Source of the DNA: Methanobacterium sp. UBA410 | GTDB taxonomy: Archaea; Methanobacteriota; Methanobacteria; Methanobacteriales; Methanobacteriaceae | Assembly: GCA_002498385.1 (NCBI GenBank) | Contig: DAHH01000015.1 | Location: forward strand, 163,468 to 224,144 | DNA: 60,677 bases | Direction: 5' to 3' | Part shown: piece after piece, positions 16,369-24,777 of the stretch | How the letters are laid out: every line of letters starts with the position of its first letter | Numbering within the stretch: position 1 is the first letter of the stretch | The notes under the pieces: generated by a model | Databases searched by the model: none | The model's input: the letters and a program-made list of their open reading frames with translations, nothing else | Told to the model about the DNA's origin: nothing | Made by a program: the position numbers and the translations under genes

Positions 16369-17448
16369 ATGTTCAATCTTTTTGGAAAGAAGGATGAAGA
16401 GACAGGAGAAGTTAAGAAACAAGCCTTAACAAACACTTTAGGAATTGATTTAGGAACCCTAAACACAGTGGTTGCAAAACCATCCGGAGATAAATTTGAT
16501 TTATACAAAATACCATCAGTAGTGGCTGCTAAAAAAGAGGAACCTACATGCGTACTTGCAGTGGGTGAAGAAGCTAAATCCATGCTTGGAAGAACTCCAG
16601 AGGATATAATAGCTGTAAGACCCCTCAGAAAAGGTGTTATAGAAAGTATAGCTCAGGCAGAAGCTCTTCTGGTTTACGCAATGGAGCAAGGTTCAAACGA
16701 CAATGTGGAAAGCATCGACAGGATCGTTGTGGGAATACCTGGAGATGCATCTGAAGTTGAAAAACGAGCAGTTAAAGATATAGGTAAAAAAGCAGGCGCA
16801 AATTATGTTCTGGTTATAAGTGAGGGACTTTCAGCAGCAATAGGCTCGGGCCTGCCAATTGCAGATGCATCAGGTACCATGGTAATCGATCTTGGTGCAG
16901 GTTCCAGTGATATCGTGGTTATATCCCTTGGTGGAATAACTGACATTGAAACCATACGAAACGGTGGAGACGACGTAGACCAAAACATCGTTGATATGGT
17001 TAAAGATCTCTACAAGGTTGAAATAGGAATCCATGAAGCCGAAAAAGCAAAAATAGAGATTGGAATGGTCCATTCAAAAAAAGAACTTGAAATACTTAAA
17101 ACATCAGCCATTGGAAAATCCATGGAAACCAACAAACCTAAAAAGGTAGAGATAGATTCAAAACTGGTTGCTGACGCTGCAGAACCAATAATTGTCAAAC
17201 TTATTGAAGCCTTGTCACATGTACTTGAAAGAATGTCACCAGAACTCATTTCCGGTGTTTACAATAAAACAGTTGTTGTTGGAGGAACCTCTCAGCTTAA
17301 AGGATTAAAAGAAAGGATATTCGAAGAAGTTGGAGTACCAGTGGAAATCTCAGACGACCCAATGACCGTTGTTGCTAAGGGTGCTGCCATAGTGGCTGCA
17401 GAACCAAGGGCACTCGAGCCAGAAGTACGTCTAAAAGCCATGAAATAA
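16369..17448 (+). CDS. MreB/Hsp70-like actin-superfamily ATPase
   Basis: An actin-fold ATPase of 359 residues. The nucleotide-binding motifs are all present: phosphate-1 GIDLGTLNT (25-33), the connect region VVGIPGDA (near 120), phosphate-2 VIDLGAGSSDIVV (near 165-185) and adenosine VVVGGTSQLKGL (near 300-310). The family relates to bacterial MreB, and such proteins occur in pseudomurein-walled methanogens. The first 20 residues form a charged lead (MFNLFGKKDEE) that could act as a membrane-binding amphipathic helix, as in MreB. GGAGG at about 16357 precedes the ATG within the upstream gene. Archaeal DnaK-like alternatives lack the C-terminal substrate domain, as this one does. Confidence 0.88.
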   Translation: MFNLFGKKDEETGEVKKQALTNTLGIDLGTLNTVVAKPSGDKFDLYKIPSVVAAKKEEPTCVLAVGEEAKSMLGRTPEDIIAVRPLRKGVIESIAQAEALLVYAMEQGSNDNVESIDRIVVGIPGDASEVEKRAVKDIGKKAGANYVLVISEGLSAAIGSGLPIADASGTMVIDLGAGSSDIVVISLGGITDIETIRNGGDDVDQNIVDMVKDLYKVEIGIHEAEKAKIEIGMVHSKKELEILKTSAIGKSMETNKPKKVEIDSKLVADAAEPIIVKLIEALSHVLERMSPELISGVYNKTVVVGGTSQLKGLKERIFEEVGVPVEISDDPMTVVAKGAAIVAAEPRALEPEVRLKAMK

Positions 17449-17900
17449 TTTTTCTACCCACTTCTTTTAAACTATTTTTTTAATGAACTATTTTTTAAGT
17501 GCTTCACTCCAACTATCCCTAAAGATTTTTTTATAAAAATTCTACTATATTTGCTATTCCATAATATTTGATAATTTTTAATATTCTATTTTTGATATAT
17601 TCTATAAATTTCTTTAAAATTCTTAAAATTTTTTCTATAGTACTTGTATAAAATTCTATTAAGATTTTCAGTACAATATTTTCAGTGCAAGTTTATCAAT
17701 TCATAATATAGATCTTCACTTATTTTTGGAGCTGATTATTCTTTAACCCCAATTTTAGTACGGTACAAATAGAAAAACTTAAAAAGCTAAGAAGATTAAA
17801 AAAAGTTTAGGATACGAATAGAACCTTAATATAAGTAAAAAAAGAAATTAGAAGGATATTATCAAAGGATTATTCTTAGAAACAGGGTTCATTGATCAAA
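17449..17900. terminator. T-rich tracts after the mreB-like gene and AT-rich spacer
   Basis: Within 60 bp of the stop there are runs TTTTCT, CTATTTTTTTAATG and CTATTTTTTAAG (about 17450-17500), typical of U-tract termination in methanogens; the last two are a near-repeat. The rest of the 450-bp gap is AT-rich and gene-free, with the rnhB promoter expected near 17760-17850. Confidence 0.45.
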
Positions 17901-18509
17901 ATGAAAGTAGTAGGCATAGACGAAGCAGGAAGAGGGCCAGTGATAGGTCCTATGATTGTATGCGGTGTTGCAATCGAAAAAGACAGGATTAAATACCTTA
18001 ATAGACTGAAATTAAGGGATTCAAAGAAGCTTTCACCAAAAAGAAGAAGTGTTTTATCAAGGAAGATAAAAAAAATCGCAGAATGTTATCCTGTTAAAAT
18101 AACAGCCCAAGACATAGACAGTTTAAGATCAAAGGATGTAAACCTCAATGAAATTGAAAAAATCGCTATGAAAAAGATTATATGTGACTGTGAACCCGAT
18201 GTTGCTGTAATAGACTGTATGGACATTAAAACAGAGAGATTTAAGGCAGAAATTGAAACTTACAGGGAAAATCTTAAGGTTGTAGCTGAACACAAAGCAG
18301 ACGACAAGTACCCTATTGTTTCAGCAGCTTCAATTGTTGCAAAGGTTGAGAGGGACATGGAGATCCAGAAGATAAGGAAAGAATTTAAGGACGTTGGATC
18401 GGGTTATCCAAGCGACCCCAAAACCATTGCATTCCTGAAAAAAATACCTTACGATGACCTTCCAGATTTCGTTAGAAAATCCTGGGCAACAGTTAAAAAA
18501 ACACAATAA
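17901..18509 (+). CDS. rnhB: Ribonuclease HII
   Basis: Removes RNA from RNA/DNA hybrids and single ribonucleotides from DNA. The 202-residue protein starts with the catalytic GIDEAGRGPVIGPM (Asp and Glu near 6-7). VIDCMD near residue 100 and the HKADDKYP segment near 130-137 supply the other acidic residues. An in-frame TTG at 17892 is nearer to AGGG (17884-17887) than the ATG at 17901, so the start could be three codons earlier. Thirteen bases separate it from the ExbB-like gene, suggesting a shared transcript without functional relation. Confidence 0.95.
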   Translation: MKVVGIDEAGRGPVIGPMIVCGVAIEKDRIKYLNRLKLRDSKKLSPKRRSVLSRKIKKIAECYPVKITAQDIDSLRSKDVNLNEIEKIAMKKIICDCEPDVAVIDCMDIKTERFKAEIETYRENLKVVAEHKADDKYPIVSAASIVAKVERDMEIQKIRKEFKDVGSGYPSDPKTIAFLKKIPYDDLPDFVRKSWATVKKTQ

Positions 18510-18522
18510 GACGGAGATAACC

Positions 18523-19362
18523 ATGATATACGAACTTTTTAGCAGTGCTTTTGGAACTATAATGGAGATGTTCAAAAACGGAGGAATTATAACCTATGTA
18601 ATAGCCATCATAGGTATCTACGGCTTTGCATCTTCAATGGAAAAAATTCATCACCTGAGAAAGATGTCACAGGTGGATCTTCCCCAGATAATGGGTGATG
18701 TGAACATTGCAATGGAAAAGGGAGGCTCCCTTGAAGCATTGCGCTCAATAGGAAAGTACCAGAACCCACTGTCCAAAATAATATCGGAAGCCCTTAAAAT
18801 TGGATACAGGAACAGAACAGAAGTTGAAGATGCCATGGAAAGGGTTTTCATCGTGGAAATGGGAAACATGACCAAAGGGCTTGACACAATAAAAACCATC
18901 ATCGAAATTGCCCCACTTTTAGGACTTATAGGAACTGTTCTAGGTATGTGGTACACATTCAAGGCACTTGGTGTCAATGCAAATCCTACATTAATGGCCA
19001 TGGGTATCAATGTTGCCCTTATAACAACCATAGCTGGTTTAGCAGTTGCAATAATCCTTCTTCCAATTTACTCTTACATAAACAGCAGGATAGAAATAGA
19101 GATAGACATGATAGAGATAGCCAAGAAAATGACCAACTGGAGAATTGCTGAGATGAAGATAAAGGTGGATTCAAACATAGATAAAGCTGTTGAAGCCTTA
19201 AAAGAATCTGATGGTGTGGTAAAGGTCAGAAAACTCCTGGATCCCGATGCAAATATCTGGATATCCATAAATCCAAACATGCTCGAGAAGAGCATTAAAA
19301 ACATAATAATGGAAAAGTGCAACACCAAGATGAAGATCGTCTCAAGTAAATTGAAACAATGA
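18523..19362 (+). CDS. MotA/TolQ/ExbB-family proton channel protein
   Basis: A membrane protein of 279 residues, one half of a proton-driven motor complex. The first membrane helix is near residues 20-40. The paired C-terminal helices carry the family signature APLLGLIGTVLGM (near 132-144) and the helix VALITTIAGLAVAIILLP. After residue ~205 comes a soluble tail of about 70 residues (ending IIMEKCNTKMKIVSSKLKQ) that ExbB/TolQ usually lack. The ATG at 18523 has GGAG six bases before it; the longer open frame from 18454 overlaps rnhB and lacks a ribosome-binding site. Its partner exbD-like gene follows 44 bp later. Confidence 0.9.
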   Translation: MIYELFSSAFGTIMEMFKNGGIITYVIAIIGIYGFASSMEKIHHLRKMSQVDLPQIMGDVNIAMEKGGSLEALRSIGKYQNPLSKIISEALKIGYRNRTEVEDAMERVFIVEMGNMTKGLDTIKTIIEIAPLLGLIGTVLGMWYTFKALGVNANPTLMAMGINVALITTIAGLAVAIILLPIYSYINSRIEIEIDMIEIAKKMTNWRIAEMKIKVDSNIDKAVEALKESDGVVKVRKLLDPDANIWISINPNMLEKSIKNIIMEKCNTKMKIVSSKLKQ

Positions 19363-19406
19363 AATAAGCTTAAAACAGTACCATAATCTAAAAAGGAGCC
19401 ATTTAA

Positions 19407-19805
19407 ATGTCTTTAGATACAGAAAAATACAAAAATAGACTAAAAAAGAATAAAGCCCAGGTTAACTTGGTTCCCCTTATAGATGTTATCTTTACGATTC
19501 TCATATTTTTGATGGTAACCAGCAGTTTCCAGGCCGCTGCAACCAGCACATCCTCTTCAGGCAAACCTGAGGTATCACAAAGTCAAGGCCCATCAGAATA
19601 TTATTTAATTCCCGTTTCAGGCCTTAAAACCGTTATGGTGAATGGTGTGGATATGTCAAAGGACATAAGAAATGGTGAAATTGCAGTGCATACAGACGTC
19701 ATAGACAATGGAGAAATAATAATAAAATCGAAGGACGGTGAAATTGATATCACCACACCAGCTGGAATGACACCTGATAAGGCTGTGAAAGTTCCTAACA
19801 CGTAG
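19407..19805 (+). CDS. ExbD/TolR-family protein
   Basis: A 132-residue single-pass protein. The membrane helix (about 19-42) begins with the conserved VNLVPLIDVIFTILIFL, whose Asp (near 26) is the proton-carrying residue of the family. A Ser/Thr/Gln linker follows, then a small external domain (about 70-132). GGAG lies eight bases before the ATG. Together with the ExbB-like protein it should convert ion flow into force at the cell surface. There is no TonB or outer membrane for it to serve, so the target is unknown. The stop codon lies inside a 16-bp tandem duplication. Confidence 0.9.
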   Translation: MSLDTEKYKNRLKKNKAQVNLVPLIDVIFTILIFLMVTSSFQAAATSTSSSGKPEVSQSQGPSEYYLIPVSGLKTVMVNGVDMSKDIRNGEIAVHTDVIDNGEIIIKSKDGEIDITTPAGMTPDKAVKVPNT

Positions 19806-19826
19806 AATAACTAACACGTAGAATAA
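19795..19826. repeat. 16-bp perfect tandem duplication across a stop codon
   Basis: CTAACACGTAGAATAA occurs at 19795-19810 and 19811-19826. The exbD-like stop (TAG, 19803-19805) is in the first copy. The second copy is non-coding, so the duplication left the protein unchanged. Confidence 0.95.
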
Positions 19827-19990
19827 CGTAATCATGTGCAGATAATTCGTTTGGAGTAAGGGGTTCAAATAAGATTAAAGCTGGAAATAAAAAGAAGAGA
19901 AATAAAAGAATGAGGAAAGAAGGGAAATAAAAAAAATGAGAATAAAAAAACGCAGAATAGAGTTTTTTAAGATCTAAAAAAGGTGATCAA

Positions 19991-20593
19991 ATGTATTTAG
20001 GAAGAATATTAGCCGTTGGAAGTACCAAAAATGGAAAATTTGTTTCTTACAGGGTTTCAAGCCGTTCATTTCCAAACAGGAGGGCAGTATCATTTGAGAA
20101 CCGGGTTTCAATTGTACCAACAGAGGGAAATGAAAAGGACGTGTTTAAAAACCCTTACATTGCCTACAACTGTATAAGGATCGTTGAAGACACTGCAGTG
20201 GTATCCAACGGAGCTCACACAGATGTTATAGCTGATAAAATAGCTTCAGGTATGGGTTTACGGGATTCAATAGCACTTTCCCTCCTTTCAATGGACTACG
20301 AGAAGGATGATTACAACACCCCACGTATAGCTGGTGCAGTATCTCCAAAAGAGGGTTCTTACATTGGAATTGTGACCCACGATGGTTTAAGAGTTGAAAA
20401 ATTAGAGGATGGTAAGTCCTTCTACATCTCAACCTACGAACAAACGAAACCTGCACCTGTAGAATTTGATGCAGGGGATGCTGCCAATGCTGCCCAGTTC
20501 ATAATGGACGGAGGCAAATTTGCAGAGTTTACCCATCCTGTGACAGCAGCAGCAGCGTTTGGATGTCCAGAATGGGACATAAGTTCCATTTAA
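19991..20593 (+). CDS. purO: IMP cyclohydrolase, archaeal PurO type
   Basis: Closes 5-formamidoimidazole-4-carboxamide ribotide to IMP, the last step of purine synthesis, replacing bacterial PurH. The 200-residue protein follows the PurO family throughout (MYLGRILAVGSTKNGKF, SSRSFPNRRA, SNGAHTD, NTPRIAGAV, CPEWDISSI). The Methanothermobacter homologue MTH1020 is the structural reference. GGTGAT lies five bases upstream of the ATG. A T-rich tract follows the stop. Confidence 0.97.
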   Translation: MYLGRILAVGSTKNGKFVSYRVSSRSFPNRRAVSFENRVSIVPTEGNEKDVFKNPYIAYNCIRIVEDTAVVSNGAHTDVIADKIASGMGLRDSIALSLLSMDYEKDDYNTPRIAGAVSPKEGSYIGIVTHDGLRVEKLEDGKSFYISTYEQTKPAPVEFDAGDAANAAQFIMDGGKFAEFTHPVTAAAAFGCPEWDISSI

Positions 20594-20630
20594 ATTTTTT
20601 TTTTAAATTTTACTATTTTTTAAAAACATT
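20594..20630 (+). terminator. Probable U-rich terminator after purO
   Basis: Directly after the purO stop come ten Ts, then AAATTTTACTATTTTTTAAA. Such oligo-T tracts without a strong hairpin are the usual archaeal terminators. The strand is inferred from purO. Confidence 0.55.
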
Positions 20631-20961
20631 TAAAAAAAAAAACATTTTAAATTTAATTGTATGAAAATAAAAAAATATTGCATGAAAGTAAAAAAACAAA
20701 ACTGGAAAAATACAAGATTTACATTTGATTTGTTTTATCTGTTGAAATTTTTAGCTTGATCAAAACCAGTTATTTGATCAAAACCACCATTACTTAAGCA
20801 AACCTATAATTTGGATTTAATTAATATAATCTGGATTAACTAACTGGATTAGTTAAAGTTAACTGGATTAGTTAATCCTGTTAACAATATTCTAAAATTA
20901 TTCTGTAATATAATTTGTAATCAATGCCTTGTAATCAATGCCAGGAAGTGGAGGAATGGAT
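20631..20961. other. AT-rich spacer with nested repeats before cofE
   Basis: It contains TTGATCAAAACCA at 20756-20768 and 20774-20786, TAACTGGATTAGTTAA at 20841-20856 and 20860-20875, and a perfect 14-bp tandem duplication TTGTAATCAATGCC at 20915-20928 and 20929-20942. No gene is seen. Confidence 0.75.
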
Positions 20962-21717
20962 GTGAAACTCATTGGTGTAAAAAAGATACCCCTTATAAAA
21001 GAAGGGGACGATGTTGCGGATATTATATTGAAAGCTATGAAATCCGAAGGCCTCAAAATCCAGGAAGGAGACATTTTTGTTGTAGCGGAGACTGCAGTCT
21101 CAAAATCTGAAGGTAACATGATCAAACTCGCCGATGTAAGGCCAAGCAAACTTGCATTTGAGCTTTCAGAGAAAACAAGAAAAAAACCAGAGATTGTCGA
21201 GGCAATAATCCAGGAATCAAATGAAATAATAAAAGTGGGGCCTGACTTTATAATATCCGAAACAAAACACGGTTTTGTATGTGCCAATGCAGGTATAGAT
21301 GAATCCAATGTTGATGAAGGATTTGCAACTCCAATGCCCGTTGATCCCGATGAAAGTGCCTGTGATATTCGTGCAAAGCTTGAAGCTTCAGCTGGAACTG
21401 AAGTTGCAGTTATAATATCTGACACACAGGGCCGAGCCTTTAGAGAAGGTGCAGTGGGAACTGCAATTGGAGTATCTGGCATGAAAGCACTGTGGGACAG
21501 ACGCGGAGAAACTGACCTCTACAGCAGAGAACTTGAAACAACCAAGATAGCAGTTGCAGATGAGTTAGCTTCTGCTTCATCAATTGTAATGGGTCAAGCA
21601 GATGAGGGTGTGCCTGTTGTTATAATAAGAGGCGTTGAATACTTTAAAACACTACAAGATAATTCTTCAACTGTTAAACCATTGTTAAGACCCAAAAAAT
21701 ATGATGTTTTTAGGTGA
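20962..21717 (+). CDS. cofE: Coenzyme F420-0:L-glutamate ligase
   Basis: Adds glutamates to F420-0 to complete coenzyme F420. The ~251-residue protein has the family pattern: GVKKIPLIKEGDD, VVAETAVSKSEG, ISETKHGFVCANAGIDESN, then SDTQGRAFREG and GMKALWDRRGE. Start choice matters: GGAGG at 20950-20954 is seven bases before a GTG at 20962 but touches the ATG at 20956. The ATG at 20938 has no ribosome-binding site and belongs to a tandem duplication. I therefore prefer the GTG. cofD follows 330 bp downstream, the preceding pathway step. Confidence 0.95.
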   Translation: MKLIGVKKIPLIKEGDDVADIILKAMKSEGLKIQEGDIFVVAETAVSKSEGNMIKLADVRPSKLAFELSEKTRKKPEIVEAIIQESNEIIKVGPDFIISETKHGFVCANAGIDESNVDEGFATPMPVDPDESACDIRAKLEASAGTEVAVIISDTQGRAFREGAVGTAIGVSGMKALWDRRGETDLYSRELETTKIAVADELASASSIVMGQADEGVPVVIIRGVEYFKTLQDNSSTVKPLLRPKKYDVFR

Positions 21718-22046
21718 GTATAAAAACCCTGTTTGAATATCTGGACGTTATTTAAAGGGTAGAATACTGTTTAAGCCGTGAATTATTATTAAAATTTGTT
21801 AAAATATCCTTAAGTATCAACATTTAAATAGAAATCTTTTTAATGGGCATGTTCTGTAATTAATTATATAATGTTGCTGGATATTTTTTCCATAGATTTC
21901 CAAATAGAAAAAAACATAGCAAGATAGATCCAGGTTTTAAAGAAAATTCTAAGGAAATAAAATGGAACAACGATAAAAAAAGCAGATATCCAAACAGGGA
22001 ACGTTGATGGAATGTTAATAACTTCAAAGAGCAGGTAAGAGAAGAT
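21718..22046. other. Spacer between cofE and cofD
   Basis: 329 bp, AT-rich in the first half. The last 130 bases are purine-rich and end with AGGTAAGAGAAG before the cofD start. No gene or clear regulatory element is visible. Confidence 0.4.
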
Positions 22047-22952
22047 ATGATAACCATACTTTCAGGTGGAACAGGGACCCCAAAGTTAATTCAGGGAATT
22101 ACCAAACTAATGGACCCCCGTAAGATTAACGTGCTTGTGAACACCCTTGAAAATTCTTATTTCTCCGGTGTTTGCGTTGCTGCCGATCTTGACACTGTCA
22201 TGTACACGCTTGCCGGGATCATCAACGAGAAAACATGGTACGGTATTGCTGATGATACATTTATAACACATGAAACTTTAAATGAGATCAACTGCCCTGA
22301 AACCCTCAGAATCGGAGATAGGGACAGGGCCATAAAGATACAGAAAACCCTGCTACTGGAGCGGTACCCACTTTCAAAGGTTGTGGACATCCAGAGAAAA
22401 GCTCTTGGTGTTAAATCCCGTGTAATACCCATGAGCGATGAGAGTTCTCATGTAACAATCACAACTGATGAAGGAAACATGGCATTCCATGATTTTCTAG
22501 TTAAACATCAGGGAAAACCTGAAGTCCTTGACATCAAGTACAATACCGTTGAACCAGCACCTGGACTTATTGAATCTATTGAAGAAGCAGATAAGGTGAT
22601 TATTGGACCTTCAAATCCTGTAACATCTATAGGACCAATAATATCCATAGAAGGAGTTGTAGATGCCCTCAAAAAGTCTTATGTCACAGCAGTTTCTCCT
22701 ATAATTGGTGATACTCCTGTTAGCGGTCCGGCTGCAAAGTTTATGGATGCTTTAGGACATGAAGTTTCTTGTAAAGGCGTTGCGGCTATGTATCAAGAAT
22801 TTTTAGATGAATTCGTAATAGATATCAAGGATCGTATTTACGAAAAAGAAATAGAAAAACTAATATCCAATGTGGTTGTAACAAACACCAACATGAAAAA
22901 CATCGGAGATAAGATGATGTTAGCCAAGAGTATTTTGGGTGAAATTTTATGA
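22047..22952 (+). CDS. cofD: 2-phospho-L-lactate transferase
   Basis: Transfers the phospholactyl group from lactyl-2-diphospho-5'-guanosine to Fo, giving F420-0. The 301-residue protein opens with ILSGGTGTPKLIQG (3-16), the nucleotide-binding loop of the CofD family, and continues with NTLENSYFSGVCVAADLDT near 33-51 and IGPSNPVTSIGPI near 191-203. It overlaps the GTP cyclohydrolase III gene by 4 bp (ATGA), so both proteins are likely made from one message. Confidence 0.96.
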   Translation: MITILSGGTGTPKLIQGITKLMDPRKINVLVNTLENSYFSGVCVAADLDTVMYTLAGIINEKTWYGIADDTFITHETLNEINCPETLRIGDRDRAIKIQKTLLLERYPLSKVVDIQRKALGVKSRVIPMSDESSHVTITTDEGNMAFHDFLVKHQGKPEVLDIKYNTVEPAPGLIESIEEADKVIIGPSNPVTSIGPIISIEGVVDALKKSYVTAVSPIIGDTPVSGPAAKFMDALGHEVSCKGVAAMYQEFLDEFVIDIKDRIYEKEIEKLISNVVVTNTNMKNIGDKMMLAKSILGEIL

Positions 22953-23710
22953 TTCAGATGACTTTGACTCAGATCGATAATTATGGTCCATGGACTGTGA
23001 CTCCCACACCTCGGGCCGAGGCAGATCTTCAGATTTTACAGTCGGAGCTCTATGCTGACCTTCAAAGACAATTTGCAGCAAAAGGAGGGCTTGTTTTCTT
23101 CACCCGCTTTGACAACATGCTTGCTGTCACAAACGGTGTAAGTATGGAAGATCACCGTAGAATCCAGAAGTCCATAGGGAATAGATATCCCATAACAGTT
23201 AGTATGGGGGTGGGTGCTTCCGAAACACCTTACGAAGCTCAAAAATTAGCAACCAATGCCCTTCAAAGCTATGGAGGGGCACAATCAGAGGAAAGAAAGG
23301 AAGTCCTGGCAATAGACAGCATGACCCACAGCGAAGATAGTTTCGTGCAGATTGCCCACATAGATATAAATGGAATTACAGACACCCTCACGGACATTAT
23401 ACCTGCATACGACACTAATTTTATTGTTAATCGTGTTCAGCACTTTTTAATGAAAAAGTTAATTGATGAAGGCTCCCTTCTATTTTTCATAGGCGGTGAT
23501 AACTTCATGTCGCCGTGTAATGGCCTGGAACCAGAGGGACTCCTTAGGATAGTAGAGGAGATCAAGGATGAAATAAACATATCCCTGAAAGCTGGTGTTG
23601 GAAAAGCTCCAACTGCTGAAAAAGCAGCTAACCTGGCAGATCTTGCACTTGAGGAGATCAGAGGAGGATTCACCTACAACTTGGTCCATGTTATGAAAAA
23701 TAAGGATTAA
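22949..23710 (+). CDS. gch3: GTP cyclohydrolase III
   Basis: Hydrolyses GTP to 2-amino-5-formylamino-6-ribosylamino-4(3H)-pyrimidinone phosphate, entry to archaeal flavin and Fo synthesis. The 253-residue protein is a repeat of two cyclase-like folds: VFFTRFDNMLAVTNG and SMGVGASETPYEAQ in the first half, then DINGITD and FFIGGDNFMSP in the second. GGTGA lies six bases before the ATG inside the end of cofD. Coupling to cofD connects Fo precursor supply with F420 assembly. The family reference is MJ0145. Confidence 0.95.
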   Translation: MIQMTLTQIDNYGPWTVTPTPRAEADLQILQSELYADLQRQFAAKGGLVFFTRFDNMLAVTNGVSMEDHRRIQKSIGNRYPITVSMGVGASETPYEAQKLATNALQSYGGAQSEERKEVLAIDSMTHSEDSFVQIAHIDINGITDTLTDIIPAYDTNFIVNRVQHFLMKKLIDEGSLLFFIGGDNFMSPCNGLEPEGLLRIVEEIKDEINISLKAGVGKAPTAEKAANLADLALEEIRGGFTYNLVHVMKNKD

Positions 23711-23819
23711 GGATAGTTGAATTATAAAAAAATCAAAATGGAACTGGATTGAGTGGATTAATACTCATCCACTTCATGCCAATGCCGTGAACACAGTTAA
23801 AAATGTTTCATTTATAATC

Positions 23820-23868
23820 AGTTGATGATTTAAATTTAGTTGATGATTTAAATTGATGATTTAAAATA
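23820..23868. repeat. Three near-copies of TTGATGATTTAAA
   Basis: An 18-bp unit beginning AGTTGATGATTTAAATT is repeated at 23820 and 23838. A shortened third copy begins near 23853. It lies in the 194-bp spacer between gch3 and the next gene. Confidence 0.8.
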
Positions 23869-23904
23869 TTTTCATGATTATTAATTTCATCGTTCACTCA
23901 TTAC

Positions 23905-24666
23905 ATGAAAAAATCATTGTTTTTATCAGGTGATTCTATTGAAGTTTTAGCACCAATGGCCGGTATAACCGATGGAAACTTCTGTAGAGCTATGTCTTCA
24001 TACGGTTTTGATGTTGTGACCCTGGGAGGATACAATGCAGATAAACCTTCCATGGAAGCTGGTTGCAGGATAATTGAACGTGGAAGACCTGAATTTAAAT
24101 TTGATGATCTTGTATCCCACGTGGAAGAACAGATCAGGATAGTTAAGGATCAAAACCCCTGGAACGGAGCTGTTTCAGTTAACCTCAGGACAACTTCTTC
24201 AGAACCTGTGATAAAAGTTTCAAAACTTAAAAATGTTGACATGGTTGAGATAAATGCCCATTGCAGACAGCCAGAACTTGTAGAATCCGGATGCGGACAG
24301 GTACTTCTCTTCAACATCCCTAAACTCCATGATCTTGTGGAGGAAGTTGTGAAAAATGCTGATTGCAAAGTTTCTGTGAAGGTACGGGCCAACGTGGCCG
24401 GTGTAAACGATCTTGAAGTTGCAGAGGCCATTGAAAATGCAGGAGCAGATTACTTACATGTTGATGCCATGAAACCAGGGTTCGATCATGCTGATTACAA
24501 CATTATAAGAAAGATCAAGGCAAATACGGATATTTTCCTCGTTGGAAACAACTCCATAAGGGATCTGGAATCTGCCAGGAAAATGCTGGATGCTGGTGCA
24601 GATGGGATATCAATTGCAAGGGCAGCCATTGATGGAACCATTCCATTCGATCTTTCTGCAATATAA
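23905..24666 (+). CDS. MJ0144-type TIM-barrel flavoprotein, dihydrouridine synthase-related
   Basis: A 253-residue barrel related to tRNA dihydrouridine synthases and dihydroorotate dehydrogenases; its reaction is unknown. Visible features are APMAGITDGNFCRA (the Dus-like FMN loop, near 16-30), VNLRTTSSEP, NAHCRQPELVESGCG (in the place of the Dus NxGCP catalytic loop, Cys kept), VKVRANV, and the phosphate loop VGNNSI/ADGISIARAAI near 210-243. It lacks the C-terminal tRNA-binding domain of true Dus enzymes, arguing against tRNA as substrate. I recall MJ0144 and MJ0145 (GTP cyclohydrolase III) being adjacent in Methanocaldococcus, and the same pair is adjacent here. Confidence 0.8.
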   Translation: MKKSLFLSGDSIEVLAPMAGITDGNFCRAMSSYGFDVVTLGGYNADKPSMEAGCRIIERGRPEFKFDDLVSHVEEQIRIVKDQNPWNGAVSVNLRTTSSEPVIKVSKLKNVDMVEINAHCRQPELVESGCGQVLLFNIPKLHDLVEEVVKNADCKVSVKVRANVAGVNDLEVAEAIENAGADYLHVDAMKPGFDHADYNIIRKIKANTDIFLVGNNSIRDLESARKMLDAGADGISIARAAIDGTIPFDLSAI

Positions 24667-24777
24667 ACATGTCAGAAAAAGGCAAAATTAATAAGAACCC
24701 TTCAAATTAATTAATTAAATATAAATAAGGAACTCAACCACATTAAGAATATATATTCATTACAAAGGTGACCATGC

